Position numbers and translations under genes: made by a program | Shown: one piece after another, positions 1-3,717 of the stretch | Layout of the letters: every line of letters begins with the position of its first letter | Numbering within the stretch: position 1 is the first letter of the stretch | Source of the DNA: Micromonosporaceae bacterium | Lineage (GTDB): Bacteria > Actinomycetota > Actinomycetes > Mycobacteriales > Micromonosporaceae | Length of the DNA: 6,433 nucleotides | NCBI GenBank assembly: GCA_019689695.1 | Contig: JADGHA010000253.1 | Coordinates: 1-6,433, forward strand | Reading direction: 5' to 3' | Notes under the pieces: model-generated | What the model was told of the DNA's origin: nothing | The model's database searches: none | Seen by the model: the letters and a program-made list of their open reading frames with translations, nothing else

Positions 1-81
1 CCCGCCGGCGGCCGCGACCACCATCCGCGGCCGGGGGCGAGTCGAGGCGGCCGAGCCTGCGGGGCTGGCGGGCGGGGACAT
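1..81 (-). CDS. 5' end of a probable bifunctional RNase H/acid phosphatase gene (partial)
   Basis: An open frame of 27 codons begins with ATG at 81-79 on the minus strand and runs off the left edge. The ATG overlaps the stop of the zinc-ribbon gene by one base (TGATG), as expected for translational coupling. The visible peptide is a Pro/Ala/Arg-rich lead followed by MVVAAAGG. The third gene of the equivalent mycobacterial cluster (Rv2228c) encodes an RNase HI domain fused to a CobC-like phosphatase and begins with a V-V-I-E-A-D-G-G type strand. The last eight residues here could be that strand; if so, the real start may be the internal ATG at 24-22. The position of the catalytic Asp would then be Ala. 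The identification rests on synteny plus a very short match, so it is tentative. That a coupled gene starts here is more secure than its function. Confidence 0.45.
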   Translation of the reverse strand, partial: MSPPASPAGSAASTRPRPRMVVAAAGG

Positions 82-821
82 CACAGCCCCGACTCCGCGG
101 TGCGGACCAGAATCCTGCGGCACTCGTCGCAGCGGACCACCTCATCGGGATCGGCCGCACGCACCCGGGCCCGGTCGGCGCCGGAGAGCTCGAGCCGGCA
201 GCCCTCGCACCGGCCGGCCCGCAGCAGCGCCGCGCCGATGCCGCCGGAGGACTCGCGAATCCGGTCGTAGAGGGCCACCAGGTCGGCGGGCAGCTCGGCA
301 ACGAGGGGTGCCCGGCCCGCGGCCCGGAACTCTTCGTCCTTGGCCAGCTGGGCGAGCACCTCGTCGCGCCGGCGCTCCACCTCCTCCCGCCGCTGCCGGG
401 CGGCGGTCAGCCGCTGCGCCACCTCGTCCAGCGTGGCCTGCGCCTGCTCACGCTGCTCCATCAGCTCCAGCTCGGCATCCTCCAGCTCGGTCTGCCGGCG
501 GTTGAGCGAGGCCAGCTCGTGCTGGAGCGCCTCCAGCTCCCGGGCCGGCCCGCGGCCGGCGTCGAGGCGGGCCTGGTCCTTTTCTTTCCGGGTGCGGACC
601 TGGTCGATGTCCTTCTCCAGCCGGGCGATGTCCCGGTCGAGGTCGTCGATCACGACCTGCGCTCGGACCTGCTCGTCCTGGATGGCGGACAGCTCACGGG
701 CGAGCGCCTCCAGTTCGGCGTGCTCGGGCAGGGTCCGGCGCCGGTGTGCCAGCTGGGCGAGGGCGGTGTCGATCGCCTGCAGGTCGAGCAGGCGGCGCTG
801 GGCTTCCGGGTCGGCCTTCAC
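81..821 (-). CDS. coiled-coil protein with C-terminal C4 zinc ribbon
   Basis: The 246-residue protein has two parts. Residues about 5-165 form a highly charged, Glu/Arg/Leu-rich heptad pattern expected to fold as a long antiparallel coiled coil. Residues about 200-240 form a zinc ribbon with Cys205-x2-Cys208 and Cys231-x2-Cys234 (C-E-G-C and C-D-E-C). This is the layout of the C4-type zinc-ribbon family (PF02591) that includes mycobacterial Rv2229c and chlamydial CT398/CdsZ; the length is normal. The biochemical role of the actinobacterial members is not settled; a scaffold or nucleic-acid-associated role is inference. The start is GTG at 821-819, overlapping the upstream stop by four bases (GTGA), with AGGAG (plus-strand 828-832) six bases before it. 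That ribosome binding site lies inside the last codons of the nif3-like gene, so the pair is probably translationally coupled. No signal peptide or membrane segment is visible; the protein is likely cytoplasmic. Confidence 0.93.
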   Translation of the reverse strand: MKADPEAQRRLLDLQAIDTALAQLAHRRRTLPEHAELEALARELSAIQDEQVRAQVVIDDLDRDIARLEKDIDQVRTRKEKDQARLDAGRGPARELEALQHELASLNRRQTELEDAELELMEQREQAQATLDEVAQRLTAARQRREEVERRRDEVLAQLAKDEEFRAAGRAPLVAELPADLVALYDRIRESSGGIGAALLRAGRCEGCRLELSGADRARVRAADPDEVVRCDECRRILVRTAESGL

Positions 822-1669
822 GACGGGCTCCTAGGGTCAGATGGGGCGTGCAGGGTCCACGGGTCGGTGTCGAGGTCGGAGACCACCGCGGTGACTCCGG
901 CGGTGGCGGCGAGCCAACCGGCCAGGTCGTCCAGCCACGGCCGCTCAGTGGCCCAGTGCGCGGCGTCGAGCAGGGCCGGGCCGCCGCCGGCGACGTGCTC
1001 GCTGGCCGGGTGGTGGCGCAGGTCCGCGGTGAGGTAGGCGTCGGCGCCCGCGGCCGCGGCGGCCGCCAGCAGCGAGTCGCCGGAGCCGCCGCAGACGGCC
1101 ACCGTCCGCACCACGCGATCCGGCTCCCCAGCTGCGCGTACTCCCCAGGCGGTCGGCGGCAGCGCGCGGGCCGCGACCCTGGTCAGCTCGGCCAGGGTGA
1201 GCGGCGCCGGCAGCTCGCCGACGCGGCCGAGGCCGAGCGCCGGGTCGTCGGCGAGCGCGGACAGCGGCCGCAGGTCCCGCAGGCCGAGCCGGGCGGCGAG
1301 GGCATCCGAGACGCCGGGGTTGGCCACGTCGGCGTTGGTGTGCGCGACGTACAGGGCAACCCCGCTGCGGATCAGGTCATGCACGATCCGTCCTTTGTAG
1401 GTGGTCGGGGCGACCGATGAGACGCCGCGCAGCAGCAGCGGGTGGTGCGCAACGATGAGGTCCGCCCGCTGCGCCAAGGCCTCCGCGACGGTCTCCGGGA
1501 CGCAGTCGACGACGCAGAGCACCCGGCGCACGGGGGCGTCCGGCTCGCCGAGCACCAGGCCGACCCGGTCCCAGTCCTGCGCCCGGGCCGGCGGGTAGCG
1601 CCGGTCCAGGGCCGCGACCACCTCGCCGACGGTCGGGGGCCGCGATGCCGAGGGGGCGGATGCCGTCAC
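818..1669 (-). CDS. Nif3-like dinuclear metal centre protein (NIF3/YbgI family)
   Basis: The 283-residue protein belongs to the NIF3 family (PF01784), whose members form toroidal hexamers with a two-metal site on each subunit. The biological reaction is unsettled; GTP cyclohydrolase I type 2 is a common but weakly supported label. Family marks in order: DWDRVGL near residues 32-38 (the usual W-D-N-x-G-L motif, with Arg for Asn), AHHP at 74-77 supplying two His ligands, AHTNAD at 109-114 with a metal-binding Asp/His, and HWATE at 238-242 where the C-terminal His and Glu ligands are expected. All expected ligand positions are filled, so it should bind metal. The start chosen is GTG at 1669-1667. 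No convincing Shine-Dalgarno precedes it, but a TAACCT box ends six bases upstream, which suits a leaderless message. It is the first gene of a minus-strand operon with the zinc-ribbon gene, as in mycobacteria (Rv2230c-Rv2229c). Confidence 0.95.
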   Translation of the reverse strand: MTASAPSASRPPTVGEVVAALDRRYPPARAQDWDRVGLVLGEPDAPVRRVLCVVDCVPETVAEALAQRADLIVAHHPLLLRGVSSVAPTTYKGRIVHDLIRSGVALYVAHTNADVANPGVSDALAARLGLRDLRPLSALADDPALGLGRVGELPAPLTLAELTRVAARALPPTAWGVRAAGEPDRVVRTVAVCGGSGDSLLAAAAAAGADAYLTADLRHHPASEHVAGGGPALLDAAHWATERPWLDDLAGWLAATAGVTAVVSDLDTDPWTLHAPSDPRSPS

Positions 1670-1675
1670 GGCGCG

Positions 1676-1681
1676 AGGTTA
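1676..1681 (-). promoter_or_regulatory. -10 box for leaderless nif3-like transcript
   Basis: On the minus strand the hexamer TAACCT fits the actinobacterial TANNNT -10 pattern. Six bases (1675-1670) separate it from the GTG start, which places the transcription start on, or within a base of, the G of GTG. No clear -35 TTG element stands 16-19 bases upstream. With no Shine-Dalgarno before the GTG, a leaderless mRNA is the simplest reading; it is inferred from spacing only. Confidence 0.45.
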
Positions 1682-1808
1682 CCAGCGCCGCCCCGGCGGG
1701 GAGCCGTCCGTCCGGGCATTCACCAATTCGTCGGCGCCGTCATGTTTCGTCGGCCGTGAATTGCGTACGCGTACCGGTGCTCGTCCTTGGTGCGAAGGGG
1801 TGACGCCC

Positions 1809-2456
1809 ATGATCTGGCGCAGCCTGTGGCCCGGCACGATGGACCGGATCCGGCTCGGCCGGGCGGCACTGCGGTACGCCGGCCACGGCTGGCCCGTGAC
1901 GCCCGGCGCCTACCGCGCCGGCGACCGGTTCGCCTGCGGCCGCGCGGGCTGTCCCACCACGGCCTGCCACCCGGCACTGGTGTCCTGGGCGCAGGCCGCC
2001 ACGGACGACCCGAGGACCGTGGCCGGCTGGTGGCGCGACACCGCGTACACCGTGCTGCTGGCCACCGGCCGGGCGTTCGACGTGGTGGAGGTCCCGGCCT
2101 ACCTCGGCGCGCCGACGGTGGCCTCCTGGGCATCGCGGTGCTGGCCTGCCGAGGCCTGCGGCCCGGTCGCGGTCTCCCCGACCGGCCGGTGGATGTTCCT
2201 GGTACGCCCGGGGGAGCCGCTGCGCCCCGAGCTGGACGGCCGGCTGGACGTGGTCCGGCACGGGCACGGCTCCTGGGTGCCGGCGCCGCCGACCCGGCTG
2301 CTGGAAGGGCCGGTCCGGTGGGCGGTGCCGCCGGAGAAGACGGGCTGGCGCCTGCCCGATCCCTACCTGGTGCAGGAGGCGCTGGTGACGGCGCTGTCCG
2401 GGCTCGACCTGGCCGCGCCCGTCGGAGCCTCCACGTTGGAGCAGTTCCCCGCCTGA
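1809..2456 (+). CDS. stand-alone primase/polymerase-like (prim-pol N-terminal domain) protein
   Basis: A 215-residue protein resembling the N-terminal prim-pol domain (PF09250) of bifunctional DNA primase/polymerases. Visible family marks: ALRYAGHGWPVTPG at residues 20-33, a Cys cluster (C43, C48, C53) in the position of the family's C-x-C...C segment, DPRTVAGWW at 67-75, and LLATGRAFDVVEVP at 83-96. SPTGRWMFLV at 123-132 matches the later conserved strand. The active-site acidic pair is expected near FDVVEV: D91 and E94 are present in place of a clear DxD/DxE, and no obvious nucleotide-binding S-x-H follows. There is no helicase domain, so catalysis is doubtful; single-domain versions are common in actinobacteria and have no known role. 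The start at 1809 is chosen because AAGGGG (1795-1800) lies eight bases before it; a TTG at 1761 in the same frame lacks such support. It is divergent from the nif3-like operon. Confidence 0.8.
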   Translation: MIWRSLWPGTMDRIRLGRAALRYAGHGWPVTPGAYRAGDRFACGRAGCPTTACHPALVSWAQAATDDPRTVAGWWRDTAYTVLLATGRAFDVVEVPAYLGAPTVASWASRCWPAEACGPVAVSPTGRWMFLVRPGEPLRPELDGRLDVVRHGHGSWVPAPPTRLLEGPVRWAVPPEKTGWRLPDPYLVQEALVTALSGLDLAAPVGASTLEQFPA

Positions 2457-2519
2457 CGCGACGACGGCGGCGCCGGGCCCCGTCCGCGGATGCTGTGGCA
2501 ACGGTCGCGGCAATTGTCG

Positions 2520-2548
2520 TTGCCGTGCGCCCGCCGGGCTTCTAGGGT
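2520..2548 (+). promoter_or_regulatory. probable promoter of the 2555-2840 leader
   Basis: TTGCCG (2520-2525) and TAGGGT (2543-2548) are separated by exactly 17 bases and fit the housekeeping actinobacterial TTGNCN/TANNNT pattern. The predicted transcription start is about 2554-2556, only five to seven bases before the extended Shine-Dalgarno at 2561. This promoter would drive the short leader ORF and then the HTH gene at 2841. A second TTG (2514-2519, TTGTCG) is too far from the -10 box for normal spacing. Confidence 0.55.
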
Positions 2549-2560
2549 TGCGGGTACACG

Positions 2561-2576
2561 GGAAAGGAGGTGGTCC
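2561..2576 (+). promoter_or_regulatory. extended Shine-Dalgarno complementary to the full 16S rRNA tail
   Basis: GGAAAGGAGGTGGTCC can pair at all 16 positions with the usual actinobacterial 16S 3' tail GGAUCACCUCCUUUCU, counting two G-U wobbles. Ordinary ribosome binding sites in this window use five to seven pairs. It stands four bases before TTG at 2581, and eight to ten bases after the AGGAGG core. The match is seen directly; use as a ribosome-loading site is inference. Such a long duplex could also slow ribosome release or hold a 30S subunit. Confidence 0.65.
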
Positions 2577-2623
2577 AAAGTTGTGTAGTTGTTGGACGCG
2601 TGAGGTGGCTGTCCGCTAGCCGC
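2573..2623 (+). other. overlapping hairpins around the leader ORF
   Basis: GTCCAA (2573-2578) pairs perfectly with TTGGAC (2592-2597), with the TTG start in the 13-base loop; the left arm takes up the 3' end of the extended Shine-Dalgarno. GTGGCT (2605-2610) pairs with AGCCGC (2618-2623; one G-U), a six-bp stem spanning the stop codon. GGAC (2594-2597) could instead pair with GTCC (2611-2614), which excludes both of those stems. A small CCGTC/GACGG hairpin follows at about 2624-2635. The pairings are seen directly; function is inferred. Confidence 0.45.
2581..2619 (+). CDS. short leader peptide ORF, MCSCWTREVAVR
   Basis: A 12-codon frame runs from TTG at 2581 to TAG at 2617-2619. It is placed correctly after the extended Shine-Dalgarno, with the AGGAGG core ten bases before the TTG, and about 25 bases after the predicted transcription start. 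The peptide would read MCSCWTREVAVR, with Cys, Cys and Trp codons among its first five residues. It is too short to be an enzyme and looks like a leader peptide whose translation affects downstream RNA folding. A competing frame starts at the GTG at 2570-2572 and ends at TGA 2654-2656, but it begins inside the Shine-Dalgarno and so is less likely. I do not firmly recognise the peptide. Translation is unproven. Confidence 0.4.
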   Translation: MCSCWTREVAVR

Positions 2624-2716
2624 CGTCCTGACGGACTCCTCTGCCGAGCCGCGTGACGGTGGCCCGGCGAATTCCAGGCAGCTACCCGGCCCTCGGGGTG
2701 CCGGCCTTGTCCAGCC

Positions 2717-2745
2717 GGCCCATGCGTACCCGCTACGCGTGGCCC
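2717..2745 (+). other. stem-loop in the leader
   Basis: The left arm 2717-2728 (GGCCCATGCGTA) and right arm 2734-2745 (TACGCGTGGCCC) pair around a five-base loop CCCGC. There are nine continuous pairs next to the loop including one G-U, then a C-C mismatch, then two more G-C pairs. No U tract follows, so it is not a classical terminator. It lies midway between the short ORF and the HTH gene. Confidence 0.5.
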
Positions 2746-2761
2746 ACCCCGGGGGTCGTCT

Positions 2762-2776
2762 CATTTTCTGAGAATG
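2762..2776. promoter_or_regulatory. AT-rich palindrome, possible operator
   Basis: CATTTTCTGAGAATG is symmetric about its central T, with one T:G exception in each half (seven positions per arm). It is one of the few AT-rich patches in this GC-rich region and lies 65 bases before the HTH gene. It could be a protein-binding dyad or part of the RNA fold; no known operator is recognised. Confidence 0.3.
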
Positions 2777-2800
2777 TCGGTCCTCCCCGGGAACATCGAA

Positions 2801-2823
2801 AGGCCCTGCACCGGGCAGGGCTT
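2801..2823 (+). terminator. attenuator-like hairpin directly before the HTH gene
   Basis: GCCCTGC (2803-2809) pairs perfectly with GCAGGGC (2815-2821) around loop ACCGG. A G-U pair and an A-U pair extend it to nine bp (2801-2823). The stem is followed by GTCTT and then by the GGGGAGG Shine-Dalgarno of the HTH gene at 2829. A stable GC stem followed by a few T residues between a promoter and its gene suggests transcription attenuation. Partial control of ribosome access is also possible, although the Shine-Dalgarno itself is left unpaired. Confidence 0.45.
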
Positions 2824-2840
2824 GTCTTGGGGAGGCAACC

Positions 2841-3302
2841 ATGCGATACAGCGATCAGGTCGAGGTCGACGGCCGGACGTACCAGGTCGAGGGTGGTTCG
2901 GCCGAGGTGGCCGGGGCCGGACCGGGCGCGGCGTGCGAGCTCACGGTGCGCGCCGGGGACGCCGGCGCGGGGGCGGTCGAGGCGCGGGTCGCCGCACCCG
3001 CCGGCGAGCTGGCCATGGTCGGCGAGATCCTCCAGCGCAGCCTGTCCCGCCTGGCCCACCTCGCCGGTGCCGAGGCCGGGTCGGGCCCGGGCGGCCAGCG
3101 CTTCCGGCTGCGGGTGGCGGAGGACCGCCGGCGTTACCCGAAGGCGTGGACGGCGTGGAGTCCGGACGACGACAGCCGGCTCCTCGACGGGTACCGGTCC
3201 GGGATGGACATCGGCCAGCTCGCGGCCGAGCTCGGCCGCAAACCCCGCGCGATCGTGTCGCGCCTGGTCAAGCACGGTGTGGTGGCAAACGCGGAGACCT
3301 GA
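2841..3302 (+). CDS. unknown protein with C-terminal Myb/SANT-like helix-turn-helix
   Basis: A 153-residue, probably cytoplasmic protein. Residues about 100-147 carry the only recognisable part: a Trp-containing start (AWTAWSPDDDSRLLDGY, 102-118), a short turn (RSGMDIGQ) and a second helix pair (LAAELGRKPRAIVSRLVKHGV, ending at 147). This is the W-x-x-x-x-D-x-x-L ... I-x-x-L-A-x-x-L-G-R-x-x-x-A-I pattern of small Myb/SANT-type or sigma-region-4-like DNA-binding ends found on many bacterial proteins. Residues 1-95 are Gly/Ala/Val/Glu-rich with beta-like stretches (QVEVDGRTYQVEGG) and match no family I can name. The ATG at 2841 is supported by GGGGAGG five bases upstream. Its promoter is probably at 2520-2548, giving a leader of about 285 bases. 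A DNA-binding role is inferred; its targets are unknown. A strong hairpin after the stop suggests a single-gene unit. Confidence 0.75.
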   Translation: MRYSDQVEVDGRTYQVEGGSAEVAGAGPGAACELTVRAGDAGAGAVEARVAAPAGELAMVGEILQRSLSRLAHLAGAEAGSGPGGQRFRLRVAEDRRRYPKAWTAWSPDDDSRLLDGYRSGMDIGQLAAELGRKPRAIVSRLVKHGVVANAET

Positions 3303-3314
3303 CCTGCGCTCGGC

Positions 3315-3354
3315 TTGGCCCTGGGCGGGCCGAGCACGGCCTGTCCAGGGCCGG
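3315..3354 (+). terminator. 18-bp hairpin, probable terminator of the HTH gene
   Basis: Starting 12 bases after the TGA of the HTH gene, 3315-3332 pairs with 3337-3354 without interruption. The stem has 18 bp, four of them G-U, with loop AGCA. There is no U tract, as is common for actinobacterial terminators. An alternative stem, GCTCGGC (3308-3314) with GCCGAGC (3329-3335), shares sequence with it and cannot form at the same time. Confidence 0.6.
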
Positions 3355-3374
3355 TCTGGAGGAGACGAGACACC

Positions 3375-3588
3375 ATGCCCGACGTCACCCCGTTCCGCAT
3401 CGGGATCCCCGAGTCCGAGTTGTCCGATCTTCGTGACCGGCTCCGCCGGACCCGGTGGCCGGAGCCGGAGCCGGTCGACGACTGGTCACTACTGGAACGA
3501 GCCGGCCAAGGGCGGCCACTTCGCCGCGTTCGAGCAGCCCGACCTGTTCGTCGAGGAGGTCCGCGCGTTCTTCCGCCTGGTCCGCTGA
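3375..3588 (+). pseudogene. epoxide hydrolase remnant with large internal deletion and frameshift
   Basis: ATG at 3375, with GGAGGAG upstream, opens a frame whose first 37 or so residues (PFRIGIPESELSDLRDRLRR, then TRWPEPEPVDDWS) match the start of the epoxide hydrolase N-terminal domain (PF06441). Beyond about 3485 that frame loses similarity and runs to 3800, overlapping glcD. In a different frame, from about 3487 to the TGA at 3586-3588, the typical C-terminal end appears: HYWNEPAKGGHFAAFEQP, then DLFVEEVRAFFRLVR. The GGHFAAFEQP segment holds the catalytic His of the alpha/beta-hydrolase fold. Intact relatives are about 370-390 residues; here roughly 70 codons survive, so about 300 are gone, including the nucleophile Asp and the lid. 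The joint lies near 3485-3490. It cannot be an active epoxide hydrolase. Confidence 0.85.
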
Positions 3589-3717
3589 CCGTCCCCTTCC
3601 GCGATCGTGCAGCGGGTACCCCGATAAGAGAGATATGTCTGATTATTTCCGGGGAGCACCATACAAGATCGCCGGCAGGATATTGCGCTGGCCCGAGGCG
3701 GCGGGTTAGGACGGGTT
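3589..3717 (+). promoter_or_regulatory. upstream region of the glc operon with an AT-rich patch
   Basis: These 129 bases should hold the control region of glcDEF. The patch at 3624-3648 is unusually AT-rich and contains an imperfect inverted repeat (ATAAGAGA at 3624-3631 and TCTGATTAT at 3638-3646, one-base indel), a possible binding site for a glycolate-responsive regulator. TTGCGC (3683-3688) and TTAGGA (3706-3711) are 17 bases apart and could be a promoter placing the start near 3718. A 24-codon frame (ATG 3635, TAG 3707-3709) also lies here but has no good ribosome binding site. None of these assignments is secure. Confidence 0.35.

Noticed and set aside
1761..1808. A longer TTG start for the prim-pol-like protein
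   Set aside because: The extra 16 residues match nothing in the family and lack a ribosome site, whereas ATG 1809 has AAGGGG at good spacing.
2457..2510. A terminator after the prim-pol-like gene
   Set aside because: GACGG and CCGTC can pair around a GC-rich loop, but the stem is only five bp, with no T tract and no extension; not convincing in such GC-rich DNA.
1740..2513. A 257-codon minus-strand open frame opposite the prim-pol-like gene
   Set aside because: No ribosome site or domain; the plus-strand frame shows conserved prim-pol segments and a proper Shine-Dalgarno.
2561..2576. A fragment of a 16S rRNA gene on the opposite strand
   Set aside because: The complement resembles only the last 16 bases of 16S; the flanks show no rRNA sequence, so a Shine-Dalgarno explanation is better.
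2570..2656. A 28-codon frame from GTG inside the extended Shine-Dalgarno
   Set aside because: Its start overlaps the sequence that would pair with the ribosome, leaving no usable site for initiation; the TTG frame at 2581 is better placed.
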